Shown here piece after piece: positions 46,513 through 59,473 of a DNA stretch of 64,000 bases. The notes under the pieces are model-generated. The model searched no databases and was not told where the DNA came from. It worked only from the letters and a program-made list of their open reading frames with translations. Source of the stretch: Diospyros lotus (Eukaryota; Streptophyta; Magnoliopsida; Ericales; Ebenaceae); assembly GCF_014633365.1 (NCBI RefSeq), contig NC_068349.1, positions 38,207,192 through 38,271,191 on the forward strand. Direction: 5' to 3'. Both the position numbers and the translations under genes were made by a program. Position 1 is the first letter of the stretch; the number at the start of each line of letters is the position of its first letter.

Positions 46513-49389
46513 AGGGGATGAGTGCAACTAAGGTGATCCACACCGGCCATGTGATATTTTAATGCTTGTTTTTGTTCTTAGGTGGGATTAATTAGTCAAC
46601 CATGACAAAAGATGACAATGATGCTCATTTTGGAGGCTTATTTGCCTTTAATTCTTAGTTATCTTTACAACAAAGGGTAAAAATTATATGTTTTTTACCT
46701 TTTTAAACTAAAATTTAATTATTATTGTTTACATATAATAATTAAACAATAATAATAAATTTATTTATAACGAGAAAACGTCTTATCAAAGTTTATGAGA
46801 GACTTACGAATAAAAAAAATCAGTTAGGGATTCAGGTGAGCCTCTTGTTCAAATCCTCTAATGTTTAAGTCAGTATCTTGATTTAAGTATAGAATAAGTC
46901 TCTTCTTTTATATTTGGATCTATCCTTGGACATAACACTAATTAAATAATTGTATCAACTAAGATACTAAGATCATAATTCTTAAATTTTAATTTGTTGA
47001 TATTTTTTTTTCTATGGGCACACCTTATTTAGCATACCTAAAAGTTAGGGTGTGCAACTAATTTGGATTAAACTAGAAAATTTTTCATTTGAGCACCAAG
47101 GGCCAAATGGGTTATTCAGAGGGCTAAATGGACATGATCGGATACAAATTGGTCCAACAAATTATTTTTGCCTATATGCATGAATTCAAACAAAATAACA
47201 ATAATTTAACATTTAACACACACACACACTTGTTTTTAGTCTAAAAAATTAAAAATTGATATTTTTTGAACTAAAGACTAGATTGAGATGATTCGGTCTC
47301 CAATCAGATCGGGATTTTCAGTTCAATCTTATCTAATATTTTGATCTAGACCAAAATTTGCACACCCCTAGCTAAAAGCTTCCCATCAAACTTTTCTTAT
47401 TTTATTTTCTATCTCTTTTGTTAAATCCCTTTTTACATTTGATTCATTCAAACGTTTTAAATCCTAGACCTAAAACGACAAGAGTTGAGCCTAAAAATTT
47501 TGGTGGGAAAGTGTGGATAAGAAGGCGCATGTGGTAGGTGCCCATTTTCCACCAAGAAAAGGGCTGCCCACGCCCTGATGATCAAAGTGAATGAGTCCAT
47601 GGATAACCCTAGCTATAGCTTGGAGTGACACAATTCTGTCCTTGTCAAGGTACCTAACCCTCATGTCTACTTTGTAATTTTCTTATACTTTAACTGTTAT
47701 GGAGACTCCGATTCAACTCTTGTGCCATGTTCATTGTTCATTGCCCCATTTCTTTCCAAAGGCCTGCAGCATGACAGAGGCTTGACTTTGGTCCTTGAGA
47801 CAACGAAGTGGTTCGGAATGGGATTTGGTTTAGATTAATCATAATCTATCATGCCATTGGACTTCTCAAATCCAGTGGAATCTGTCAGCAAGGTCCCATG
47901 TGCTTAACCTTGTACCTTCCTAATATTGTTTGTAATTACAAATTATTGTCATTGAGATATGATAATTAATTTATTATTATGGAAGAGTATAATTTCTAGT
48001 TTTTTGAGATATATATATATATATATTTGTAAAAAAAAAAGTAGAATCAGGGGTGCGGAGTGTCTTTTGTGCGGTCTTTCTAATGCCTAAATTAGTCTCT
48101 GTAAAATAGTATATAAAAATAAGAGAAGCATAGTTCGAGAAGAGTTCTGATCATACATTTATCGAAGAGTTTAATAAAGTTGATTGATAAAAAAATATAT
48201 ACATATTTCTAGATCTTATATTTTGAATTTTTAAGCAAAGACATCAAATATGAGTTCACATATTCTTAAAATATTTGTAGACTCGAGGAAGGTTCTCAGA
48301 CACTTAGGAGAGACCCCAGGAAGGTCTCCTAGGAATACCCGAGAGCGACATTTGAGAGAATCTCCTAAGGAATATTATATCAGGAATGTTGCTTGAACTT
48401 TTTTCTTTGGCCTATTTTGAGATTGAACCTATTTTATTGGACACAACACAAATTAAATATATATAGTAGATAAAATCAATTAACATCTTTTTGTGAATCA
48501 GATTAATACATGTATATAAAGTGAAATCATAAAAATCATGATTTTTTAAATAGTCAAGATATTTTAGTACAACGTCTACTATAATGAAAATTATTTCGTT
48601 CTTAGTGACAATTTCATAAATAACCTAAAATTAAGTGATATTTTTGTCAAATAATCATATAAATCAATTTATTCATTTAAAAATAAAAAAAACTAGTGGT
48701 AAACTAAAAATCAATTCTTTTAAAAACAAAATGCAAAGAAAGGTTTAAAAAGGGAGATGTGAGGTCCCTTTTGAGGCCTCAAACCCCTCCCCTTCCGACA
48801 GCATGCCAAAGTGATTTTATGGACTAAGTTTTTATTTAAATCAAATCATCTTATTTTAATGAAAATAGATGATTTTTACATTCATATTTTGAGTTGTACT
48901 GAGTTATAAATTTATTTTAAGGGTTTTAAAGATTTTTAGTTGGAAAGCTTGAAAGTCTTTTTTTTTTTTCCTCTTCTTTTAAATTTGATATTTCAGAACG
49001 AATTAAAAATTTAAACTACTTAATACGAGTTATGAATTAAATTAAATTCAATTTGTAAAATGAGTACGCACGCAAGGACTCCACATTAATAAGTGTTTAG
49101 GTGAAACACGATCATATTAGAGATAAACTTCATTAACCATCGCTTAAGAGAATAATCTCTAGTGAATTTAAAAAAATAATAATAAAAGTAGAATAGCAAG
49201 TGAATGAAGGTTTTGAAAGTAAAATATGAATCGTAAGGATTTGTGAATGATTTTTATCGGGAAATATTTTAGATTTTTTTTTTAAATTATGACATGAAAA
49301 CATACTCTAAAAAAAATATTTTAATATGAATTTACAATTTAAATATTATGAATGACACTCATTTTCACACATTATATTTGATAAAAATT

Positions 49390-51560
49390 TATAGTTTGAA
49401 TGTGTTAGCGCTCGAACACAACAATAAATTTATTGACTAGAAACGTCATCGTTAAATGCTTGAAGTTTGTGAGAAAGAAAATGATCAGAGGTGCAAGAAA
49501 GTCTCCACTCAAATACTCTGATATTTAAATCAGATAATGAAGACTTGAATGTTGTATTAAAATTAGTATTAAATATATATTTTTTTTAAATAAAGAGTTT
49601 TTTTTATAGAGGAACATATAATTTTTGAAATCTTTTGAAATTAGGATTAATATTTATTTTAATATTTCAAGTCCCATTAAAATTATAATTTTTTATAGAT
49701 AATACTTATCTTTTTCTTATAATTCTCAGAGAAATTTTCGAAAATCAGAGTTATCCTATTTGTGTTTTGTGTAGGACCTCAATTAAGAAAAAATTTACAT
49801 GTCAGTTTACTGTCTCCCTGAGATAGAAATGATCACTTAGTATAAGTCTTTAAGAGACCTATTGGTCTCCCAACCTTCTGCTATCAGATAGTCATAAGGC
49901 ATCGATTTATTCTTTTTTGAATTTTAGTCTTGTTGGGAGACTTTATAGTCTCTCGGTTGTGATTGATCTCTCGTTTATGGCCCATTTTTAGGAAACTATA
50001 GTCTCCCAATTTTTTAATTTTGTCAAAGAATTTTATATTTTTAAATTTCCTTAATTATTTTGAACTTTTTTGAGTATTTTTTTGGTCTTTTAATATGACA
50101 CATCATAATAAAATTTGGCAAATTATTTCTAAATTCCCTTGCCTTTATATTGTGGTTGTCTTATCTCACCTGCCAAGTGGTCCAAAATATAGTGGTTGAA
50201 GGTGGGACAAATTAGTGTTCCAACTACAATGTGCGAGAACAGACAAACATCTTATGGAAGATAGAGCTTTATCTATTGCACAAAAGGAAACAAACAAAAA
50301 ATAAAATAAAAATGGAGGTGAGAGTTGCCAAACCAACACACCATTATTGGGATTATTGAAGAAACCCATAAACTGGCCAATCCAATTGCATATCCTAAGG
50401 ATCTTAATAAATGTGTCCCCAAAGCATCACAATACACCATTTTTGTAAGGGCCCCCCCATGAAAACTTAATTTGACACCTCTTCCAAACACTTCCAAGTG
50501 ATGTTATGCTTCAACAAATTAAAGCTTGCTATGCTTTCCTACTTGACTAATCTTGTCCTTCTTTTAGTAAAGTGTCAGGTCACAACATTAACACACTCGA
50601 AAACAATGTCAAGATATAGAAAAGGGAAATATATATATATATATTCTTTTTCTAAAGAAAGGACTATTACTAAAGAAAGTGGATTGGGTGTAGAGGAAGA
50701 ATAATATATTTGTCTTTTTTAATATTTTAATGTCACTTTTGAGTGTGCTAGTATTCTTATCTAGATAATTCTTAAATAAAAAAAAAAAAATTGCCACCCA
50801 AAGAGAATATATAAGTAATGTTGTATTTGAAACATAATAATAAATTTATTAATTAGAAATGTTGTTGTCAAATCGTTTAGACTTTGCAAGAAAGAGAATA
50901 ATTAGAGGGACATGACAATTCTCACTCAAACACGCTAATATTTAAATCAGAGACTGAAAATTTGAATGTTATATTGAAATTAATATCGGATATATACCTC
51001 ATTTAGAATAAGACTCATCTATTTATAGATGAGTATGGAGTTTTTTGAGATCTATGAGAATTAGGATTTTTATGAATGATGTCTATTCTAATACTCTAAG
51101 ATCTATTAAAATTATAATTTTTATGAATAATGTCTATCTTTTTCACATAACTCTCCGAGAAATTTTCGAATACGAAAGATATCATGTTTGTGCTTTTATT
51201 CAAGAGCCCCAAATTAAGGGAAATTTTACAGAATAAGCTTCAGAAGCTTGATTATAGTCTATAAATTGAAACTTTGTTATAATCTTCGGGAGACAATAAT
51301 AGTCCCTCATAGCACGAGTCTCTTAGAGATCGTAATGGTCTTCTTGCGATCTCCAAGCATTTTGATAATCAAGAGATCATAAGGATTTTTTAGAATTTCG
51401 ATCTCTGGAAGACCATAAAAGTCTCTTATGTATTTCGATTTTTCAGTCTCTTGGTGTTTTGATTTCAATGGTCTCCTGGTATTTCAGTTATTTGGAAAAT
51501 TTATATTTTTAGTTCGAATAGTTATTTTGGGGTTTTGAGATTTTTTGATCTTTTAATAAA
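49390..51560. repeat. Pair of diverged ~740-base dispersed repeats
   Basis: The segments ~49390-50090 and ~50812-51560 share the order: ATAATAAATTTATT, a GAGAAAGA-rich part, CACTCAAA-AC-CT-ATATTTAAATCAGA, GAATGTT-TATT-AAATTA, CGAGAAATTTTCG-type phrases, then repeated GTCTC/GAGACC words. A shorter relative lies near 46780-46920. Non-coding, possibly decayed LTRs; ends not defined. Confidence 0.4.
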
Positions 51561-51923
51561 ATTTTCAAGTAAAAAAAAATATGGGGGTTGGATAGGCATT
51601 TGTTGTATTCGCTTTCTTATTTGTTTAGTTAAAAGGAAATGAGTTGGTTGATTTGGTTGAAAATGATTACCTTAATCTTAAACCAATGAATAATCCTTAA
51701 TGATTTTTACCTCCTACTCATGTGTTTGTAGCACTTCAATATGACTATCTTTTCTAGGTTGCTTAGAAGACAAATTTGGAAAAAAAATAAAAAAGGTAGA
51801 ATAATGATATTTTGGGAAAATTGTAGTTGATTGATTTGTTTTGGAATTCACATTTTTTATGAATTCTTATTGGAATCTACATCGACTTCTCATTCATTAA
51901 ATGGGTGTTAAAAATTCTTGTTA

Positions 51924-52275
51924 AGGTAATGTTGATTAAAATGAGTAAGATAATATTATATAAAAATAATATTAAAATATTTTTTAGATCAAGATATGAA
52001 ATAGTTAAAATAAGACTGAGAAGTATTTTAATATTTTTATCAAATTATTTGTTAAATTTTTTAGAATACACTAGATGACGTATTTGTTATTTTTTTTTAT
52101 CTGTAAGGTTCAACATATACTTATCTGGAGGAAGGAAGGAGATAATCATATTTGAAAAATGTTAAATAAGAAGTCACATGACTTACTTTTCAAGAATCGT
52201 CATATAAGTTTAACAAACATGTTAGAAATGAAAAAAATTAATAATACTTTTCATATCTTATCTTTTATAAACTTT
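51924..52275. repeat. MITE fragment of the GGTA-TGTT-TTAAAATGAG family
   Basis: The left end GGTAATGTTGATTAAAATGAG matches the left end of the element at 33910, and the interior (ACATGACTT, AACAAACATGTTAGAAATG) matches the sequence around the retrotransposon insertion there. The right end is missing or very diverged. Confidence 0.45.
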
Positions 52276-54923
52276 CAAAGATACATTGTGTAATATAAAT
52301 CCAACTTTTGAAACAAAGTACTTTGTAAATTTGTACCAAACCTAAGGACCGTACGCTATATTGCCAATTCAATATTTAATTAGATTAGATACATGAGTTT
52401 GAATCTTGAAGTTTAGTTAAATGAACATTGGGGTTGTAGTTTAATAATGATGATACCTAATACTATTAGCGAGGTTTAGATCTCGAGGCGGAGTTCAATG
52501 AACTTTAGTTATTCTCCCACTAAATTCTAAATAATATAATGTTAGTTACCAAAAAAGGATGAATTCTTGTCACTTGTTGGTTAGCCTCTTATCTCTTTTG
52601 ATTTGATTCAATGGGCTTCTGTATGGCTTTCCATTGTAAGTTTGGGCCAACAGATATTGCAGTGTGGGCTGACTCAAGCTTGGGCCAAAGCCCTGTAAAC
52701 TATTCAATAGTAGAATTCGCTATTGCAGGTGATGCTTATCTTATTCGATCATCGATCATTGACTTCTTATGATTTTTTAAAAATTTCAAATTCTAGATAA
52801 TCTTAATGAAGCTTTTTACACGAATCAAAAATAAAATGAAAAATTTTACTTCTCATTCTTAAGATTCAATGAATTGACACCATTTATTATTATTCTTAGT
52901 TCTACAATCTCTTAATTGTTGGGCTTCATTGGAACCTAATGACTTGATCGACGAAGTTACTCAAATATTTACGTAATTTTAATAAAAAGTTGGTGTTATT
53001 TTTAAAAATAAAAAAGTAAGGAATATATTGTCATTAAAGAAAAAAAAATATACAAATTTGAAGTATTAGGCAAAGAGATGTATTGATAAGCCAAACAAGA
53101 CAAGGAAGCCAAGAAATTGCCAAAGAAAGAAGCGTAATGCCATCGCCATGTAGCCGGACATTTGGCGTGCCACCACTTTCCCTATTTGATCAAAATGCAC
53201 TGGCAGGTCTCCTTTAATTTATATGCCACATCTCAACCCTAACAATTTGACGTGTTATTATAAATTTTAACGTGTTATGTCAATTTATAAAAATTATTTA
53301 TTAAATTTATTAGTGGATATAATATTTTTAAATATACAATACGTAGATGCATATGTAAGAATGACAAAAAAATTGATGAACTGTCGAAACATAACCAATC
53401 TACTACTAAGGAATATTATTGTGTTATTGTTCCATTGAGATTTTTCATTACTTCATCCGGAACATGAAGACAATGGCAATGCTTCATAATGGTCCAAAAA
53501 GATACTTGCATTGTCTTGTTCAATATGCGGACATACTCTCCTTGGAGTTACAAAAGAAGATTAAAATAGGCAATTGATAATGCTACAAATCATACAAAAT
53601 CGATGAGATGAATGCTAATGCTAAGCTTTTAATGGTTGTACATATTACATCTTGAGACCAAAGCTTCAAGTGATAGAATTTTAGTTTAAAATGCTTGCCA
53701 AAAGAGTCTCTCTTTTCAAGTTTTTACAAAACTTTTGTTTCGTTTCATTATTATCATACTGTTGAATCTTCTTCTTTTAGTACTTAGGAGTTATAATCCG
53801 TTTCTATCGAGATAAATTAGTTAAGTTGAGGTGAATTTTAAAAGTTAGTTATTTGAGTTGAAGTAAATTAAGATAATAAAATAACATAAAGTGAAATATG
53901 AATATTAATATATATATATCTATGTAACAAAGGATAAAGAACATGAAAGGAAATAAAATTTGTATAGGCTATTTTGTAGAGACAAAATTGGGTTTTGAAA
54001 ATTTGTTGGCTTTGCGTTGAAGAATCTTAAAACTCTACTATAGGATTCGACGATGTTGAATTTAAGTCTGTACAACTCATCTAATTGAACCCATTTTAAT
54101 TATTTTTATTTTACTAAACACGTAATTAAAGTGTTCATATCCTATCTCAACTTTAACTCACATGTGAACTCAAATTTAAACACTTCTTTAGTAGTTTATA
54201 TATAAAAAAAGGTTTTACTACCGAGTGTCCCGTGACCTTTTGTAACACCCCAATTCTCGGGAGCGTTAATGTAACGTAAGATTCCGGGGATAAATTTTTT
54301 TTCAAACAAAAATCCAACACAAAAACCATTCCCCGAAGATCCCGTTACACCTTCTCAGTATATCAACTATGAACCATTAATAAACCAAGACAGGTTCACC
54401 AACACAAATGCGGAAGCTAGATCGAAACCTCAACAGGTCATAACCAAAACCACTTTATTTATATATAAAGTTGCACCAACGTTTACATGACGTTTTCAAA
54501 AGTAAATAACATAACTGAAAAGACATAATGTAAACTATCCGCTAATCGCCGTCATTCCTCGACGATTCCTTTCCCTTTTGCACCGCTGCCTTCACCTGGA
54601 ACGTTTGAATATTCCAGGGACAAAGTCCAAATTAGATGATGAATCATCTAAGTGAGAGTTCAAAACACATTTTTCATGAATAATGCAAGACATGAAATAA
54701 ACCAATATACCCGGTAAGCCCTAGCTCAAGAGAATTCCCACGCGCTTAACCCTACCATGGGGAAAGAGCAATCTCTCTAAAAGCTATGCCACCACACCGA
54801 CTCGACGACACGACGACGCGACGCGATTCTAGCTTAAATGGGGCTGCCAACGCATCTCACCAGAATACGTTCCCACCTTAAGCATCCAGGAACCACCATA
54901 CAATCCCAACTCCAAAATTTCAC

Positions 54924-55272
54924 ATGGACCACCTAGTCGTCCTAGTGCAACTTCCCTGGCCAAATGGCCTGGCACGGAAATCAAGGCGGCTATCCTGACA
55001 TGCACACCTAGCATCAGATACCCCTATTATTCCGTCACGCCCTTGGAGAATTACGGCTACACTATCCAGACAACATCCTAGGCTGACATCCCACATGAAC
55101 AACACAGTATGGACCACCTAGTCGTCCTAGTGCAACTTCCCTGACCAAACGGTCTGGCACGGAAACTAAGGCGGCTATCCTGACATGCACACCAGCATCA
55201 GATACCCCTATTATTCCGTCACGCCCTTGGAGAATTATGGCTACACTATCCAGACAACATCCGAGGCTGACA
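54924..55272. repeat. Tandem duplication inside the solo LTR, 185-base period
   Basis: ATGGACCACCTAGTCGTCC starts copies at 54924 and 55109. Both continue through GGCGGCTATCCTGACATGC and end near GAGGCTGACAT, with few differences. Confidence 0.85.
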
Positions 55273-55909
55273 TTCCATACGTACACATAAAACTCAAGAC
55301 AATGCAACAACTCACAATTCACAATTCAATGCATCGTATAAACAACATTTATAAAATGCAATGCACAGTTCAAAACGTTTAGGGACAGACCTCCCTCATA
55401 AATCCAACCGTCACCGGTTACCATTTTAATGCACAAAACCATTTTGCATGAAATCACCATATGTTCAGATAGAACAAGCCAATAAATCAAGTTTTGGAGG
55501 AAAACCACTCACAAGAAAGCCAAATTTTGGTAGCGAACAACTCACCTTGAACGAAACTCAGAACACCTCGAATCTTGTGCCCAACCTCAATTTTCGTGCA
55601 ACTCCTCAAGTCTTTTAACCAAACCACCTCCTTACAGGTCCTCACGCGCTGCCTAAGTGCTCTACGCGTGTGATGCCTCGCGTATGCTTTAAAAACCCTC
55701 TATCCACTAAACCCGAAGCACTCTCGTCTAGCACAAATGTATCACAACTTCGAATGAGAGAATCCTTAGCCTTGAGCCCCTATTTATATGTTTAGGAAAC
55801 TTAGCCACCAAGAAATATATATTCTGCAATCATTTCAAATCTTTTCCAATCATTCCAAATCTTCTAATATTTTCTATAATCATTCCAAATCTTTTGATAT
55901 CTTTTGCAA

Positions 55910-56240
55910 ATCATTCCAAAATCTTCTAAGATTCTCTGCAATCATTGTAAATCTTCTATAATCATTCAAAATCTTCTAATATCTTTTGTAATCATTCCAA
56001 AATCTTCTAAGATTCTCTGCAATCATTGTAAATCTTCTATAATCATTCCAAATCTTCTAATATCTTTTGTAATCATTCCAAAATCTTCTAAGATTCTCTG
56101 CAATCATTGTAAATCTTCTATAATCATTCCAAATCTTCTAATATCTTTTATATATTCATTCCAAAATCTTGTAAGATCTTCTGCAATCATTGCTATCCAA
56201 ATCAAATTTTTTCTTATCCAATCAAATCTTATACAAATCT
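55910..56240. repeat. Tandem array inside the solo LTR, ~81-base period, about four units
   Basis: Units start ATCATTCCAAAATCTTCTAAG at 55910, 55991 and 56072, with a shorter, diverged fourth from about 56156. Because 81 is divisible by three the array stays open in one frame, giving a repeated peptide that is almost certainly not a protein. Confidence 0.85.
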
Positions 56241-57229
56241 TATCCTTAAAGTCATCATGAGCCTTCATGAGACTTCATCCTTATCTCTAAAGTCATTTAT
56301 GAAGCTTTTTTCTTGAATCTCCCAAATGCCCCTAGTAAAAAGATTTCAAGAATTACACTTTGGCCCGAACTTTTGGATAATTACACTTAGACCCTTTTCA
56401 ACATGGTCCCCGGGCTAATTTTTAATTGCATTTTAGTCCCTGAAAAATGGACTAATTGCGCTAATGCCCCTAATTTTTCGGTAAATTACACTTTTACCCC
56501 CAACCTCAAAAATTACGATTTTGCCCCCGGCTCAAAAACTGAACTTCTCTTTAAAGACCTTTATAACCCTTTGAAATATCCCAAAACACTCTCTTTAAAA
56601 TTCCGAAAAAATATCGTTTCGATCTCCCTCCGTTAATTTCGAAAAAACTGCACTTAGGCCCGAATCTTCGTTTTAGCTACAAACCCTTTTGTTTCTTCCA
56701 AAAACTACTGAAGGGTTACTCTATATGCCAAATATGAACTTCCTTGGGGTTCCATTGACTTCCCGGATGCCCCGTACGATAATTCGGTATTTCAGCCTAA
56801 ATCACAATTGCCTTTTTTTTAGCTGTACCGGGAACCGTTCCCGATCCAACTTCTTTTGATGCCTAAAATCATAACTCGTATTACTTGTCGATACTATACC
56901 ATTTTCCTTGGCTATCTAGGGTCCAGGGTACTCCCTCTGACTAATTCGATCGTCCAAAGTTGCGTTAGTGTACCCTATAGTCTTATTTTCCACAAAGTCC
57001 ATTTATGCCCTTCATCAAATATTATTTATGACCTCAAATCATTCTCGGGTATTACACCTTTGTTAATATAAACACAAAGACTACTATTTTTAAACACAAA
57101 TAACAAAGACATTTGATTAATTATAAGTTAGTGTGGTGAGTTATATTCATTTAATGAATCTCAAGGGCACTTGTTAACAAAATTCATAAGAAAACGAAAA
57201 TACTATTTAAATGGCCAAATTCATATTTT

Positions 57230-57660
57230 TTGTTTTATACTTTTATGTTTTTTGTGTGTAATTATTTAAATTTTTTGTTATTTCGATTATGCCCGTGTAT
57301 ATATATTTTTGAATCAATTTATTTTCTTTATTTTGACATTTTTTCATGTGGTAATTCGCACTTTTCGTAGCTTTAGTTATACCCATATACCTGTAATTTT
57401 GAGTCAATTTAACTATTATATTTGAACGTGTAAAAAAAATGGGCTAAATTGACTTATCTTACTTCACTTTTTTTTGTTATACGACAAAATACAACGACTA
57501 AATTAATTCAAAAATACAGATATATGGGTATAATTAAAATAATAAAAAAATTAAGTTGTTACAAGAAAAAAGTTAAAATATTAGCAATAAATTGATTAGA
57601 AAATATAGATCTAAAAATGTAATTGAAACAATGAAAATATAGAATAGTCACATAAAAAAA
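57230..57660. repeat. AT-rich inverted-repeat element, copy 3
   Basis: AGTTATACCCATATACCTG with TTTTGAGTCAATTTA (57384-57420) is near reverse complementary to 57501-57538 (TAAATTAATTCAAAAATAC, then ATATATGGGTATAATTA). Same family as 26560-27020 and 45790-46110. Confidence 0.55.
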
Positions 57661-58505
57661 GTGAAGGTACAATCATACAAGGGCAAAAAAATGAAATTTT
57701 GGCATATAAATTGACACTCTACATTGTTGATGTTTTATACATTTATATTGATATAACATAAAATATAAAATATTTATAACATCAAAGCTAAGTTTTAAAT
57801 AATAACATTTCCATATATAAAATAAAACTATCTTTATCTGTGCACATCACTCAGCGTGGGTTTCCAGGCCACCCTCCTTGTGCGGAACATCACTGAATCC
57901 TTGTGTTCATCACTGCTAATGCAACCTTCTGGAGTCCTAATTAGTAATTACCATAAAGGTTAGAGGAGATAATTTTTATTAATTAGTGTTCCTAGGATAC
58001 ATAAACTACTGGTCCTTGAGGAGCTGAACATATATAACCATCCTAGGATAAACTATGCATGGCCCCACCCACCCACCCACTAGCAAATGGGTTAATTACT
58101 TAGCATATTTAACTTGACGTGCCTTCTTAATTAATATGGATTTTTTGTTTAACCAAATGGGTAATCATAATTAATTCCTATATCTATATATGTTACATTT
58201 TTTCAGGCATTTATTTAGAAAGAAAAATCCAGCACCATCATCGCGGCTTATATATATATATATAGTTAAAAGAAAAGGTGAAACCCATATTTTTTCTTTA
58301 TAAACTTTATGTGAAAAACTTATTACTTCTCTGAATTTTAAATTTAATCTGTTAAATATTTAATTTCTATAATTTATATTTATTAATTACCTAATTCTAT
58401 AATTAGTATTAAGACTGTAATAGATATGTTATTAAGGAAGTGAAAACAAATCAGGAAAACTCTCAACGATCGTCAATTTACAAACTCACCAATATATAAG
58501 TTGTG

Positions 58506-58710
58506 GGTCGCCGACCATAGCAAAGAAAATGGGCAAGGGTGGGTCACTAGTTGAAGTAAAGAGGAAGGGAAATGGTGAGTCGGTCGCGAGTTGTCGGTTG
58601 GAGTAAAGAGGAAGAGGAATGATAGGTTTGTCATAGATTGCTGATCGAATAAATGGGAGGGTGGGTTGGTTTCAACTTACGGGTCACTGATCGAAGTAAA
58701 GAGGAAATGT
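58506..58710. repeat. Degenerate tandem repeat, about three units of ~60-70 bases
   Basis: Variants of GGGTC-CTAGTTGAAGTAAAG, GTCGGTTGGAGTAAAGAGG and GTCACTGATCGAAGTAAAG recur. GC-richer than the flanks; no gene. Confidence 0.5.
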
Positions 58711-59464
58711 TGGGATCGATTGAGATGACAATAGCTGAGGGAGGACTCAATTCTTCCATTCGAGTCAATGAAAGATAATAGATAGAGCAAAGATGATGGC
58801 TAAAGGCGTAGAGGAAGACGAAATGAATTATTAGTTCACTTCAGTTCTTTTATTATTCATTTCTTATGTTTTTCTTATTTTTAGCTCATTTTGAGTATTA
58901 TTTTAAATTATGCTAGGCAGTTAGTAGATGTAGATTATAAATGTTAAGTATTTAATAAGTTAACTTTAAAGCTCACGTACGAAGTAATACGCCTTTGATG
59001 CAAAATTTAGGAAGAAAGATATGAGTTTGGGCTAAAGAAAATGCTTATATGGTATCATTCTAATGGCAGTTAATTTCTCTAAAAAATTGTTTATAGAACT
59101 AACTAGCACATAGGGAGAGGGCAAGAAGTTAATTGAATGGCCATTAAAGCCTTCTCAGTGTCCAATGAGAAGCATTTAGAATAATCTTTACGAATTAGTC
59201 TCTTGCATATATATATAGTTTAATTTAATGTTAATGCTATTATCATGTTGCAAAGAGGGAGAGGGTTCTGTCTTTGATATTCTCGTTCTAAACATCTAAT
59301 ATTCTCGTTGCAAACAAAGGTGTAGTTTGTCACCTTTTGCTTCTTTATATGGTCTATTCTATATATTCCGCCTTCTGTTCCTCTCCAGAGCTTCAACACT
59401 CCTCGGGCTCGGAGAAGGGGGGAGAGAGAAGCGAGGGAGATAGGGAATCAGCTTAAGCTTGTTG

Positions 59465-59473
59465 ATGAGATGA
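59465..59473 (+). promoter_or_regulatory. Minimal uORF (ATG AGA TGA) overlapping the lipase start codon
   Basis: An ATG at 59465 starts a two-codon frame whose stop TGA (59471-59473) overlaps the main ATG at 59470 (ATGA overlap). It could lower translation or force reinitiation. The effect is inference. Confidence 0.45.

Larger units (their letters stand above)
45247..54240. other. Gene desert with dispersed repeats
   Basis: The start should hold the PYL promoter and a (CT)n tract near 45310-45330. The remaining ~8.5 kb is AT-rich, without any frame showing family features or exon-like blocks. Repeats are listed separately. Confidence 0.55.
54241..57056 (-). mobile_element. 2.8 kb solo LTR of a gypsy-type retrotransposon, CCTTT target duplication
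   Basis: The element runs from TGTAACACCCC (54241) to GGGTATTACA (57056). CCTTT flanks it exactly on both sides (54236-54240 and 57057-57061). Read on the minus strand it starts TGTAATACCCGAGAATG, has a U3-like stretch with phrases such as GTGTAATTTACCG, and a TATAAATAGGGG promoter box near 55785. It holds no gag-pol. The great length and TGTAA termini fit long LTRs of plant gypsy (chromovirus-type) elements; that assignment is inference. It contains two tandem-repeat blocks listed separately. Confidence 0.85.
57062..59464. other. Intergenic DNA and promoter of the lipase gene
   Basis: AT-rich sequence with an inverted-repeat element and a degenerate tandem block (both listed). The last ~150 bases contain TATA-like motifs (TTTATATGG at ~59344, CTATATATTCC at ~59359) and a purine-rich leader, likely the promoter and 5' UTR of the lipase gene. 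Confidence 0.45.

Noticed and set aside
55904..56260. 118-residue repetitive protein, or a CRISPR-like array
   Set aside because: It is an 81-base tandem repeat within a solo LTR; the units adjoin without spacers and the frame stays open only because 81 is a multiple of three.
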